Source of the DNA: Paracoccaceae bacterium
Lineage (GTDB): Bacteria; Pseudomonadota; Alphaproteobacteria; Rhodobacterales; Rhodobacteraceae
DNA: 64,000 bases
Assembly (NCBI GenBank): GCA_022843025.1
Contig: JALHOL010000004.1
Span: forward strand, 248,001 to 312,000
Direction of reading: 5' to 3'
The position numbers were made by a program, and so were the translations under genes. Under the pieces are notes generated by a model. It ran no database searches. It was not told the origin of the DNA and saw only the letters and a list, made by a program, of their open reading frames with translations. Shown here piece by piece: positions 54,592-63,592 of the stretch. Each line of letters begins with the position of its first letter. Position 1 is the first letter of the stretch.

Positions 54592-55059
54592 TCATGCAGG
54601 CGCGTCGAACACCTCAAGTTCAGTGTCCGGGAAGGTCGGTTCTTCACCGTCGCCTTCGTCATCGCCCGGGCCTTCCCCTTCGTCATCACCCGGACCGTCA
54701 CCGCCATCACCGGGAACAACGAAACCATTGTCACCTTCGGGCGACGTGCCGCCGCCACCCGGTGCTCCGGCGATAGATCCGGTCGGGCCGATCAGCAAAC
54801 CACCCAGTTCGCCACAGGTGTTTTCGACATAGCTCAGAATGCGCGCGAAATCGGCGCGGTCACGGATCTGCTGCACGATCCGTTCATTCAGCGGATCTTC
54901 ACGCAGCACTGTGCACATGTCTTCGGGCAGGCGGATCGTACGAACTTCGGCGTTCGCTGTCTGCGGAAGGATGAAGAGGGTTCCCATAACGACGAAAGCG
55001 GAACCGAAACCGCTTAGCATCCACTTGCTGGGAATGTGACGCGAACGACGTGATTTCAT
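54592..55059 (-). CDS. Secreted acidic protein with Gly/Asp-rich C-terminal tail
   Basis: The 155-residue protein has a clear signal peptide (1-37, cleavage after TANA) and a compact domain of about 55 residues with two cysteines (49 and 82) that could pair. The tail (about 92-150) is low-complexity, rich in Gly, Asp, Glu and Pro, with the unit GPGDDEG repeated. AGGAG lies 7 nt before ATG 55059. I do not recognise the family; the tail looks suited to calcium or other cation binding or to surface display. It is alone on the minus strand. Confidence 0.72.
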   Translation of the reverse strand: MKSRRSRHIPSKWMLSGFGSAFVVMGTLFILPQTANAEVRTIRLPEDMCTVLREDPLNERIVQQIRDRADFARILSYVENTCGELGGLLIGPTGSIAGAPGGGGTSPEGDNGFVVPGDGGDGPGDDEGEGPGDDEGDGEEPTFPDTELEVFDAPA

Positions 55060-55760
55060 GACCGTACTCCTGGATCGATGCACCCCAGAGAGTGGGGCGT
55101 CATTAATCTTCGTTAACGCATTTGCGCAGGAGCGGTCAAATTTCTGCCTTTTTTACGTCTTCTTCCTATCCGGTTTACGCCACACTTCACGCCCTAGGGT
55201 ATTGTCCGGTAAAATGTTACACGCCCAGGTTGCATGTTGTTGACACCAGAGGAACAGTCAAAAACTTTTCCAAAACGAATCGTTTGAGATGGAACCAGAT
55301 TTTGGGGTCAGACAGCGCCTCAACCCGATTTTGCATGATGAAACCGGAGTTTAGACCGAAACTTTTGCGCCTCGTGTCCTCATTAAGTCAACTTTGTGGC
55401 GCATTGAACACAATGTGGCGGCACCATGGCGGTGGTCTTGCCTGAAGACAGACCAATCCACCCGCCCGACCAAACCTTGGTCAACCGTCTGATCCGAACC
55501 AAACCCTATAGATCGAAGGCCACACCCAAGCGGCTTGCAGCCCCAGCCCCGATCTCGCGGCTTAACGCAACCACGGATTGCACCTTGTCTCACCGCTTTA
55601 AATCACCAGTTATGAAAGCAACAATGCAGATTCTGCCTTGGCTGCACGCAAAAGCCCTTCTCGGCCAGTGCAGGAAGGAAAAGTTCGCCAGATTCATCTT
55701 GACGGATCGCTGCGCCGCAGTATGTGTGAATGAACGTTCATTCTCAGAAAATACACTCCC
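55060..55760. other. 700-bp divergent intergenic region
   Basis: This gap separates the secreted acidic protein from the tetR gene. It is less GC-rich than the flanks. It contains TTAA-TCTTCG-TTAA at 55103-55116 (43 bp from the secreted protein start), a near-palindrome AAACGA-A-TCGTTT at 55273-55285, and the TetR-type operator at 55728-55743. Short ORFs exist, but none has a convincing ribosome site or recognisable product. A small RNA or decayed gene cannot be excluded. Confidence 0.55.
55728..55743. promoter_or_regulatory. TetR-type operator upstream of the RND efflux operon
   Basis: GAATGAACGTTCATTC is a perfect 16-bp palindrome 17 bp before the tetR start codon. Its length, symmetry and position fit an autoregulatory operator for the adjacent TetR protein. 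Confidence 0.82.
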
Positions 55761-56381
55761 GTGAATCAACCTGACCGCACTCCCCCGCAGGCAGAGCATC
55801 GCGCCGTCGAAATTCTCGAAGGCGTGCGCATGGCCTTTGCCGAAAAGGGGTTTGACGGCGCCTCGATGCAAGACCTCGCCCGCACCTGCGGCATGAGCGT
55901 TGGAAACTTCTATCGCTACTTCCCGTCCAAAGCGGCCATCGTTGCCGCGCTGGTCACCCGTGATCTGGCCGAGGTCGAACAGGAGTTCAGCCAGATCATC
56001 AAAAGCCCTGACCCGATGGGTGCCCTGCGCGCCGCGCTGAGCCACCGGATCGAGGTTGATCAATGCGCTACCGACGGCCAGCTCTGGGCCGAAATGACGG
56101 CAGCCTCGCTGCGCAAGCCCGAGATTGCCGAAATCACCCGTCAGATGGAAACCGAAGTCACACGCTATCTGACCATCGTTTTTGCCCGTGTCCGCGGCAT
56201 CGCTGCCGAAGTGGCCCGGGAACGCTATGCCCCGCATGCCAGCCTGCTTGTGATGATGATCAAGGCCAGCGCCATGCACACCGACCAAACCCCCGAAGAA
56301 CGCAACCGGCTGTCGGCGCTTGTCGTGCGGACGATGAACCGCGTTCTGGATGAAATAGTCGCCGACGGTCTGAAAGGTTAG
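55761..56381 (+). CDS. TetR-family transcriptional regulator of RND efflux
   Basis: The 206-residue protein has the TetR helix-turn-helix (MQDLARTCGMSVGNFYRYFPSKAAIVAAL, about 36-64) and a divergent ligand-binding domain. The GTG start at 55761 is required to keep the first helix (AVEILEGVRMAFAEKGF); no Shine-Dalgarno sequence precedes it. It should repress the following efflux genes and itself through the palindrome 17 bp upstream, the usual AcrR-type arrangement. It is separated by 3 bp from the membrane-fusion gene. Confidence 0.9.
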   Translation: MNQPDRTPPQAEHRAVEILEGVRMAFAEKGFDGASMQDLARTCGMSVGNFYRYFPSKAAIVAALVTRDLAEVEQEFSQIIKSPDPMGALRAALSHRIEVDQCATDGQLWAEMTAASLRKPEIAEITRQMETEVTRYLTIVFARVRGIAAEVARERYAPHASLLVMMIKASAMHTDQTPEERNRLSALVVRTMNRVLDEIVADGLKG

Positions 56382-56384
56382 TCC

Positions 56385-57551
56385 ATGCGTTCCGCGCTTA
56401 TCCGTCCCGCCCTGCTTGCCCTTTTCCTTGCGGCCCCGCTTCACGCGCAAGAGGCCGAAACCGCCCCTGCCGCGCCCACCCTGCCCGCCATTACCGTTTC
56501 CACGGCAGAGATGCGTTTGCTGCGCGACCGGGTGATCGTGTCGGGTTTGGTGAACCCGGTGGAAGCGGTTCAGGTCGCCCCGCTGATCGAAGGTCAGCCC
56601 ATCGAAACGCTTCTGGCCGATGTCGGTGACATGGTCGAAGCCGGGCAGGTTCTGGCCACCTTGTCCAAGACCACGCTGGAATTGCAACGCAGCCAATACG
56701 TAGCCTCGCTCGCTTCGGCGCGCGCGACCATTGCGCAGGCCGAAGCGCAGCTTCTTGAGGCGCAGGCCGCCGCGGATGAGGCCGCACGCGTGAATGAACG
56801 CACCGCCGCGCTGCGCGAACAGGGCACGGCATCGCAAGCCGCCGCCGATCAGGCCAGCGCCAATGCCATCGGCAGCACCGCCCGCGTGACCGTCGCGCGC
56901 CAGTCGCTTGAGGCCGCCCGCGCGCAGGTCGAACTGGTCGAGGCGCAGTTGGCCAATCTGGACCTGCAACTGTCCCGGACCGAGGTGAAAGCCCCAGTTG
57001 CCGGTGAAATCACCCATCGCAACGCGGTTGTGGGCTCTGTCGCCTCGGCCGCCGGGCAGCCCATGTTCACCATGAACCGGGACGGTGCTTTGGAACTGTC
57101 GGCCGATGTGGCCGAGATTGATCTGATGCGCCTTGCCCCCGGACAGGGTGTCAGCATGATCGCTGTTGGCGCGCCTGAACGACTGTCCGGGTCCATCCGC
57201 CTTGTTGAACCGACCATCGACACGACCACCCGCCTTGGCCGCGCCCGTGTGACCATCGACACGCCCGCCGGGGTGCGGGCAGGCATGTTCATGGATGCCG
57301 AAATTCTGGTGGCGGAACGCGAAACCGTTGCAGTGCCTGTTACCGCCGTTGGATCGTCGCCCGCAGGCAGCACGGTGATGACTGTGGCCGATGGTCTGGT
57401 CAGCCGCACGCTGGTGAAGACCGGCATCCGTGATGGCGGGTGGGTTGAAATCGTCGAAGGCATCAGCGCGGGTGATACCGTGGTCACAAAGGCTGGTGCC
57501 TTTGTTCGCGACGGTGACCGCATCAACCCTGTCGCCGCTGCGACGAACTGA
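56385..57551 (+). CDS. RND efflux periplasmic adaptor (membrane fusion protein)
   Basis: The 388-residue protein has a signal peptide (about 1-21, LHAQ cleavage), a biotinyl-lipoyl-like domain, a long alpha-hairpin coiled coil (about 95-195, rich in alanine, QAEAQLLEAQAAADEAARV), and the beta-barrel and membrane-proximal domains (LSRTEVKAPVAGEI, VRAGMFMDAEILV). It links the inner-membrane pump to an outer-membrane channel. AAAGG lies 8 nt upstream. It forms an operon with tetR and the pump gene; no outer-membrane channel gene is present nearby. Confidence 0.92.
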   Translation: MRSALIRPALLALFLAAPLHAQEAETAPAAPTLPAITVSTAEMRLLRDRVIVSGLVNPVEAVQVAPLIEGQPIETLLADVGDMVEAGQVLATLSKTTLELQRSQYVASLASARATIAQAEAQLLEAQAAADEAARVNERTAALREQGTASQAAADQASANAIGSTARVTVARQSLEAARAQVELVEAQLANLDLQLSRTEVKAPVAGEITHRNAVVGSVASAAGQPMFTMNRDGALELSADVAEIDLMRLAPGQGVSMIAVGAPERLSGSIRLVEPTIDTTTRLGRARVTIDTPAGVRAGMFMDAEILVAERETVAVPVTAVGSSPAGSTVMTVADGLVSRTLVKTGIRDGGWVEIVEGISAGDTVVTKAGAFVRDGDRINPVAAATN

Positions 57552-57565
57552 AAAGGGGCCGCGCC

Positions 57566-60500
57566 ATGAACTTTTCCGCCTGGTCCATCCGAAACCCCGT
57601 CGCGCCGCTTCTGGCCTTTGTGCTGTTGATGGTGCTGGGTTGGCAAAGCTTCAACAGCCTGCCGATCACCCGTTTCCCGAATATCGACGTGCCCCTCGTC
57701 GCCGTCAGCGTAAGCCAATCCGGCGCCGCCCCGGCCGAGATGGAAACCCAGATCACCAAGGAAATCGAAGACGCCGTTGCCGGGATCACCGGGGTAAAGA
57801 ACGTCGTGTCGTCGGTCACCGATGGCAATTCGACCACGGTTGTCGAATTCCGCATGGAAGTGCCCACCGACAAAGCAGTGCAGGATACCAAAGACGCCAT
57901 CGACCAGATCCGTGGTGACCTGCCCGGTTCGATCGAAGCGCCGGTGGTCAGCCGGATCGACGTGGAAGGTCAGGCGATCATGACCTTTGCGGTCAGCGCG
58001 CCCGACATGACAATCGAGGAACTGTCTTGGTTCGTCGATGATACCGTCATCCGTGGCCTGCAAGGCCGCCCCGGCATTGGCCGGGTAGATCGTTACGGCG
58101 GGGCTGACCGCGAAATCCGCATCGAACTCGATCCCGTCAAGCTGGACAGTTATGGCATCACCGCCAGTGCGGTGAATGCGCAGCTGCGCGCCACCAACGC
58201 CAACCTCGGCTCTGGCCGCTCAGAACTGGGCGCGGGCGAGCAAGCGATCCGCACGCTGGGCGATGCCAAGACGGTGGAGAACCTTGCCAACACCACCATT
58301 GCCCTGCCCTCCGGCCGTCACGTACGGCTGTCCGAGCTTGGGCAGGTGAATGACACCTACGAAGAACTTCGCTCCTTCTCGCGCCTGAATGACGAACAGG
58401 TGGTCACCTTTGCGGTGTTCCGCGCCAAGGGCGCATCCGAAGTGTCGGTCGCCGAGGTGGTGAACGCCCAACTCGACACTCTGCGCGCGGATCATCCCGA
58501 AGTGCAGATCAAGCTGGTCGACGAAACTGTCTTCTACACCTATGGCAACTATGAATCCGCCCTGCACACCCTGATCGAAGGGGCCATCTTGGCCGTTCTG
58601 GTGGTTCTGGCCTTTCTGAAAAACTGGCGCGCGACGTTGATTTCCGCCGTGGCGCTTCCCTTGTCGGCGGTGCCCACCTTCTTTGTCATGGATCTGCTGG
58701 GATTCTCGCTGAACCTTGTCAGCTTCCTCGCCATCACGCTGGCAACCGGTATTCTGGTGGATGACGCGATCGTTGAGGTTGAGAATATCGCCCGACACAT
58801 CCGGATGGGCAAAACCCCCTACCGCGCCGCCATCGAGGCGGCGGATGAAATCGGCCTTGCCGTGATCGCGACCTCCTTCACCATCGTCGCGGTCTTTGTA
58901 CCGGTGTCCTTCATGCCCGGCATTCCGGGGCAGTATTTCCGACAATTCGGCCTGACCGTTGCGATTGCCGTGATCTTTTCGTTGATCGTGGCGCGATTGA
59001 TCACGCCCATGATGGCCGCCTATCTGATGCGCGCCAAGGACGCGCATGAGGAGCACACCGAAGACGGCCCGCTGATGAAGGGCTATCTCAAGGTGGTCAG
59101 CGCCACCACGACGGGCCATTTCCTGAAAATCCCGGCGCGGTATCTTACGCTGCTTGGGGCCATCGCTGTTCTGGCCGTATCGGTCCATTTCATGCTCAAG
59201 GTGCCCGGCAGTTTCATTCCGCCGGAAGATGTCAGCCGTATCCCGATCTCGGTGGAACTTCCCCCCGGCACGACGCTGGAGGAAACGGATCGCACCACGC
59301 AGGCCATGGTGGCCGCCATCCGTGAGGTGGAATGGGTCGATAACGTCTTTGTCCTTGGCGGGTCGTCGCCCACGGGCGACCGCGATATTCGGCGTGCATC
59401 GGTAACCGTGCTGCTGACGCGGCTGGATCACTCGTTGCTGCTGAAGCTTTCGCAGATCGTGAACAACGTTCCCGTTCTGGGCGCGATCATTCCCGATGTC
59501 GAAAACACCGGGCGAACTGTCCCGCAGAACGTGATCGAGGCGCAGATCTTTGAAAAGCTGGCCTTGATCCCCGATATCCGTGCATTCAAGCTGAATGACC
59601 GGGGCGAACGTGACCTGTCCTTCTCGATCCTGGCCGACAATGAGGCGGATCTGAATACCGCCGTCGCCCGTCTGGAAGAGGCGCTGTCGGGTGATCCGCT
59701 TTTGGCCAACGTCGCGTCTGAGGGTGCGCTGCCGCGCCCGGAAATTCAGATCACCCCTCGCGCCAATGAAGCCGCACGTCTGGGCATCACCACATCGCAG
59801 ATTGCCGAAGTCGTCCGCGTGGCGACCATCGGCGATGTCGATGCCCTGTTGGCGAAACTGTCCATCGACAACCGCCTGATCCCGGTCCGCGTGCGGCTGA
59901 ACAATGCCAGCCGCGAAGACCTCAGCCGGATCAGCGCGCTGAAGCTGACCACCGCTACTGGGGCAACCGTGCCGCTGTCGGCGGTGGCCGATATCGCGAT
60001 TGCCGAAGGCCCGTCGATGGTGGATCGCCTGAACCGCGAACGCCGCGCGACGATTGGCGCGAACCTTCCGGTGGGCGTGGCCCTTGGCACCGCCGCCGCC
60101 CGGTTCAACGAAGTGATCGCCAGCGTTGAACTTCCCCCCGGTGTGCGCGTGCAAGAGGCCGGCGATGCCGAAGTGCAGCAGGAACTGATGGCGGCCTTTG
60201 GCAATGCCATGATCATGGGCCTGATGCTGGTGCTGACCGTGCTCATCCTGCTGTTCAAATCGGTGATTCAGCCGTTCACGATCCTCTTCTCCCTTCCCCT
60301 CGCCATTGGCGGGGTGGCGGCGGCGCTGATCCTGACGAACTCGGCGCTGTCCATGCCGGTGCTGATCGGCATCCTGATGCTGATGGGGATCGTGACAAAG
60401 AACGCCATCCTGCTGATCGATTTCGCCATCGAGATGCGCAATCAGGGCATGTCGCGCGCCGCTGCGGTGATCGAGGCCGGGCATAAACGCGCCCGCCCCA

Positions 60501-60838
60501 TCGTGATGACCTCTATCGCCATGTCCGCCGGGATGTTGCCTTCGGCGCTGGGCGTGGGTGAGGGCGGATCGTTCCGCGCCCCCATGGCCACAGCGGTGAT
60601 CGGCGGGATCATCGTCTCCACCGTGTTGTCGCTGGTGATCGTCCCGGCCTTCTTCCTGATCATGGATGATCTGTCGCGGTTGCTGGCGCGCTTCTTCGCC
60701 ACCTTCATCGGCCCGAAAGAGGCAGAGCCTGACGAACCCGCCGCAAGCGTTCTGGCCGAACGCATTGATGCGCTGGAAGCCCGGATTGACGGCAGACCGC
60801 CCCAAAGGGGCGCACCGACCCTGCACGTTGCCGAATAA
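57566..60838 (+). CDS. RND-family efflux permease (HAE1-type)
   Basis: The 1090-residue pump has the RND architecture: helix 1 near the N-terminus (PVAPLLAFVLLMVLG), a large periplasmic porter loop (about 40-330), helices 2-6 including the proton-relay motif LATGILVDDAIVEVENI, a second porter loop (about 560-860), and the final helix bundle. It exports drugs or lipophilic compounds by proton antiport; the substrate cannot be told. AAGGGG lies 8 nt upstream of ATG, 14 bp after the adaptor gene. A bidirectional terminator follows. Confidence 0.94.
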   Translation: MNFSAWSIRNPVAPLLAFVLLMVLGWQSFNSLPITRFPNIDVPLVAVSVSQSGAAPAEMETQITKEIEDAVAGITGVKNVVSSVTDGNSTTVVEFRMEVPTDKAVQDTKDAIDQIRGDLPGSIEAPVVSRIDVEGQAIMTFAVSAPDMTIEELSWFVDDTVIRGLQGRPGIGRVDRYGGADREIRIELDPVKLDSYGITASAVNAQLRATNANLGSGRSELGAGEQAIRTLGDAKTVENLANTTIALPSGRHVRLSELGQVNDTYEELRSFSRLNDEQVVTFAVFRAKGASEVSVAEVVNAQLDTLRADHPEVQIKLVDETVFYTYGNYESALHTLIEGAILAVLVVLAFLKNWRATLISAVALPLSAVPTFFVMDLLGFSLNLVSFLAITLATGILVDDAIVEVENIARHIRMGKTPYRAAIEAADEIGLAVIATSFTIVAVFVPVSFMPGIPGQYFRQFGLTVAIAVIFSLIVARLITPMMAAYLMRAKDAHEEHTEDGPLMKGYLKVVSATTTGHFLKIPARYLTLLGAIAVLAVSVHFMLKVPGSFIPPEDVSRIPISVELPPGTTLEETDRTTQAMVAAIREVEWVDNVFVLGGSSPTGDRDIRRASVTVLLTRLDHSLLLKLSQIVNNVPVLGAIIPDVENTGRTVPQNVIEAQIFEKLALIPDIRAFKLNDRGERDLSFSILADNEADLNTAVARLEEALSGDPLLANVASEGALPRPEIQITPRANEAARLGITTSQIAEVVRVATIGDVDALLAKLSIDNRLIPVRVRLNNASREDLSRISALKLTTATGATVPLSAVADIAIAEGPSMVDRLNRERRATIGANLPVGVALGTAAARFNEVIASVELPPGVRVQEAGDAEVQQELMAAFGNAMIMGLMLVLTVLILLFKSVIQPFTILFSLPLAIGGVAAALILTNSALSMPVLIGILMLMGIVTKNAILLIDFAIEMRNQGMSRAAAVIEAGHKRARPIVMTSIAMSAGMLPSALGVGEGGSFRAPMATAVIGGIIVSTVLSLVIVPAFFLIMDDLSRLLARFFATFIGPKEAEPDEPAASVLAERIDALEARIDGRPPQRGAPTLHVAE

Positions 60839-60840
60839 AG

Positions 60841-60869
60841 AAAAGGCCCGGTTCACCACCGGGCCTTTT
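60841..60869. terminator. Bidirectional Rho-independent terminator between the RND pump and ureohydrolase genes
   Basis: A perfect 11-bp stem (AAAAGGCCCGG / CCGGGCCTTTT) with a 7-nt loop lies immediately after the pump stop and 26 bp from the convergent ureohydrolase stop. The A and T tracts on the two sides serve both directions. Confidence 0.92.
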
Positions 60870-60894
60870 CAATTCGAGACGCCGTGCGCCTTTC

Positions 60895-61869
60895 CTAGAA
60901 GGTCAGCCCCGAAAACCGCGATGGGTTCTGTGGCACACCCGGCAACACGCAGAGCATCTCATACAGCAGGTTCGCCCCGATCAGCGCAGTATTGCCAGAC
61001 GGATCATAGGGCGGCGACACCTCTACCAGATCGCCCCCCACGATGTTCAGCCCCGCGCAGCCCCGGATGATCTCCAGCGCCTGCCAAGTGGACAACCCGC
61101 CCGGCTCTACCGTGCCTGTCCCCGGCGCAAAGGCGGGATCCAGATTGTCGATGTCATAGCTGATATAGACCGGCGCATCGCCGACCGTTGCGCGCACGAT
61201 TTCCATCAGCCGCACCAGCGACTTGCCCCAGCATTCCTCGGCCTGCACGACCGTCCAGCCCTGCCCCCGCGCCCAATCGAAATCATCCGCTGCATAGCCT
61301 GTGCCGCGCAGGCCGATCTGGAACACCTTGTCATTGATCAGACATTCGTCTTCCCATGCGCGGCGGAACGGGCAGCCATGCGCGACGGTTTCACCGAACA
61401 TGTGTTCGTTAATATCTGCATGGGCATCGATATGGATCAGCGCGACAGGCCCGTGCCTTTCCTTCATCGCCCGCAGGATCGGCCATGTCAGCGTATGGTC
61501 CCCCCCAAGCGTGAGCGGGATCGCCCCGGTGGCCAACACCCCGCGATAGTAATCGGTGATGATGTCCACGGTCTTTTTCAGATCAAAGGTGTTGATCGGC
61601 ACGTCCCCGATATCGGCCACCTGAAGGTGATCGAACGGCGCCGCCCCCGTCGCCATGTTATAGGGGCGCAGCATCCGGGATTCGTCGCGTATCTGGCGCG
61701 GCCCCAGCCGCGTGCCGGACCGGTTCGATGTGCCATGATCCATCGGAATGCCGATGAAAGCGACATCCAGCCCCTCTGCACTGGTCGCCGCAGGCAGGCG
61801 CATCATCGTGGCGGGTCCGCCGAACCGCGCCATCGTGTTCCCGCCCAGCGGTTGGTTGAACCCTGTCAT
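60895..61869 (-). CDS. speB: Agmatinase-family ureohydrolase (agmatinase or guanidinobutyrase)
   Basis: The 324-residue enzyme has all the binuclear manganese ligands of the family: H125 (GGDHTL), D148/H150/D152 (DAHAD) and D239/D241 (DIDNLDP). These enzymes cleave a guanidino group to urea; agmatinase makes putrescine from agmatine, and close relatives use guanidinobutyrate or other guanidino acids. ATG 61869 overlaps the upstream hydrolase stop (ATGA). Being last in an operon with a polyamine-type ABC transporter supports an imported guanidino or polyamine substrate. Confidence 0.88.
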   Translation of the reverse strand: MTGFNQPLGGNTMARFGGPATMMRLPAATSAEGLDVAFIGIPMDHGTSNRSGTRLGPRQIRDESRMLRPYNMATGAAPFDHLQVADIGDVPINTFDLKKTVDIITDYYRGVLATGAIPLTLGGDHTLTWPILRAMKERHGPVALIHIDAHADINEHMFGETVAHGCPFRRAWEDECLINDKVFQIGLRGTGYAADDFDWARGQGWTVVQAEECWGKSLVRLMEIVRATVGDAPVYISYDIDNLDPAFAPGTGTVEPGGLSTWQALEIIRGCAGLNIVGGDLVEVSPPYDPSGNTALIGANLLYEMLCVLPGVPQNPSRFSGLTF

Positions 61870-62594
61870 CTGCCTTTTCCTTCCAGCCAATCCCGGATGA
61901 TCGTCTTGTGCCTTTCCCCCGAATAGCTGGGGAAATGCCCGCCATGCACAACGCGCACGGGCAGGGCCAGCAACCGTTCCATCGACCGGATATATTGCGC
62001 CTGTTCCTGCGCGCTTGTCCCTTCGATCAACTCGCCATCATAGACGATGTCGCCCGAAAACAGGATCCCGCTCGCCGCTTCCCACAGGGCAATCCCGCCG
62101 GGGGAATGGCCGGGCGTATGGATCACCTCGAACCGCCGATCGCCCAGATCGACCATATCCCCATCCCACAAGAGCCGGGTCGCAGGTGCGGCCTGCACGG
62201 CGTAGGTGGATGATTGATAGGGTTCCGGCGGCAGCGCGGTGAAGATCTCATCCGTCACATATTTGTCGGCAAAGGTGTTTTCCCGCGTGGGCGCGCGCAG
62301 CAGATGCGCCTCGGCCCCGTGGCAGGATCGGGAGGGAAACTCAAAGTGGCAGCCGACATGGTCGAAATGCGTGTGGCTCGCCACCGCCTCCAGTGGCCGT
62401 TCCGTCACCATTGGCACCCATTTGCGCAGGCTGACAACGCCCATCCCGCTATCCACCAGCATGTCGCGGTCACGTCCCCGCACGTGCCAGACGTTGCAGC
62501 GATAGAATTCGCGCACATGCGGCTCGTCGATCCAGGTGACACCGTCACCCATATCGCGCACGCGCCACCAATCGCCCGGCCCCATCCGTTCCAT
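61866..62594 (-). CDS. Metallo-beta-lactamase-fold hydrolase
   Basis: The 242-residue protein has the metal-binding motif HTHFDH (74-79: H74, H76, D78, H79), the later histidine in VIHTPGHSPGG and the aspartate of FSGDIVYDG, ending with VVHGGHFPSYSGERH. The substrate cannot be read. ATG 62594 overlaps the ABC ATPase stop as TGATG, and its own stop overlaps the ureohydrolase start, so all three are one transcriptional and translational unit. It could act on the transported compound or its product. Confidence 0.87.
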   Translation of the reverse strand: MERMGPGDWWRVRDMGDGVTWIDEPHVREFYRCNVWHVRGRDRDMLVDSGMGVVSLRKWVPMVTERPLEAVASHTHFDHVGCHFEFPSRSCHGAEAHLLRAPTRENTFADKYVTDEIFTALPPEPYQSSTYAVQAAPATRLLWDGDMVDLGDRRFEVIHTPGHSPGGIALWEAASGILFSGDIVYDGELIEGTSAQEQAQYIRSMERLLALPVRVVHGGHFPSYSGERHKTIIRDWLEGKGR

Positions 62595-63592
62595 CACGCC
62601 TCCAGCACCACGAAATCCTGCGCCCCCAGATCCATCACCGCCCCCACCGCTGGCGCGGCCCCTTGCGCAAGATGCACCACCAGCCGCAGGTCTGGCGCAG
62701 CCAAGGGCGACACATGGGCGCGCAGATAGGTGCCAAAGAACGTCGTCTCCTCCACCCGGCAGGGGCCAAGGTGCAAAGCCCCACCTTCGGAAATCGCCTC
62801 GGGCCGGATGCACAGTACCCCATCCGGCACCGCCAATGGCCCCAACGCGGATTGCCCACCCGTCACGGAAATCTTGTTCACCTCGCCCATGAAGCCAGCG
62901 GAAAACAGGCTCTTGGGCCGCAGATACACGTCGCGCGGCGGGCCGATATCGGCAATCTTGCCGCCGTTCATCACCACGATCCGGTCGGCAATCGCCATCG
63001 CCTCTTCCTGATCATGGGTCACATGAACAAAGGTCGTTCCCACCCGCCGCTGAATGGCCTTCAGCTCATCCTGCATCGCGCGGCGCAGCTTCAAATCCAG
63101 CGCCCCCAGCGGTTCATCCAGCAAGAGCACATCTGGTTCCACCGCCAGCGCACGCGCCAGTGCCACCCGCTGCCGCTGCCCACCACTCAGCTCATGCGGT
63201 CGCCGCGTCCCGCGCCCCTCAAGGCCCACCAGCGCCAGCATCTCGGCGGCCTTGGCATCGCGCGCCGCGCGCGACACCCCCCGCATCCGCAGCCCGAACC
63301 CCACATTCTCGGCCAGCGTCATATGCGGGAACAGCGCGTAATCCTGAAAGACCGTCGTCGTGGGCCGATCCTTCGCCGCCACCCCTGCCATGTCCTTCCC
63401 GCCGATCAGCACCGCGCCCGCCGTGGGTTCGGCAAACCCGCCGATGATGTTCAACAGCGTGGTCTTGCCGCATCCCGAAGGCCCCAGCAGCACGACAAAC
63501 TCGCCCGCCGCGATTTCCAGATCTACGGCATCCAGCGCCAGCGCGCTGCCATACCGCTGGCTCACCGCGCGGATGGATACACCGGCTGTCAT
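62594..63592 (-). CDS. ABC transporter ATP-binding protein (PotA-like, spermidine/putrescine type)
   Basis: The 332-residue protein has Walker A GPSGCGKTT (37-45), the Q loop (FQDYALFPHM), signature LSGGQRQRVALARAL, Walker B LLLDEPLGALD and H loop VTHDQEEAM, plus a C-terminal TOBE domain (LCIRPEAI). It matches the CUT1/PotA class that energises polyamine, iron or opine-type uptake. The upstream permease overlaps it by 4 bp. Substrate is inferred from the neighbouring ureohydrolase. Confidence 0.92.
   Translation of the reverse strand: MTAGVSIRAVSQRYGSALALDAVDLEIAAGEFVVLLGPSGCGKTTLLNIIGGFAEPTAGAVLIGGKDMAGVAAKDRPTTTVFQDYALFPHMTLAENVGFGLRMRGVSRAARDAKAAEMLALVGLEGRGTRRPHELSGGQRQRVALARALAVEPDVLLLDEPLGALDLKLRRAMQDELKAIQRRVGTTFVHVTHDQEEAMAIADRIVVMNGGKIADIGPPRDVYLRPKSLFSAGFMGEVNKISVTGGQSALGPLAVPDGVLCIRPEAISEGGALHLGPCRVEETTFFGTYLRAHVSPLAAPDLRLVVHLAQGAAPAVGAVMDLGAQDFVVLEA

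Noticed and set aside
55351-55593. 80-codon minus-strand frame in the 700-bp gap
   Set aside because: No start signal or recognisable product; overlaps another chance frame in the same lower-GC gap.
55426-55764. 112-codon frame in front of tetR
   Set aside because: No ribosome site or known domain, and it would run across the TetR operator into the tetR start; treated as non-coding.
58220-60859. Open frame of nearly 880 codons antisense to the RND pump
   Set aside because: It is a shadow of the pump gene, whose motifs and length are unmistakable; the antisense product is low-complexity His/Gln/Arg-rich.
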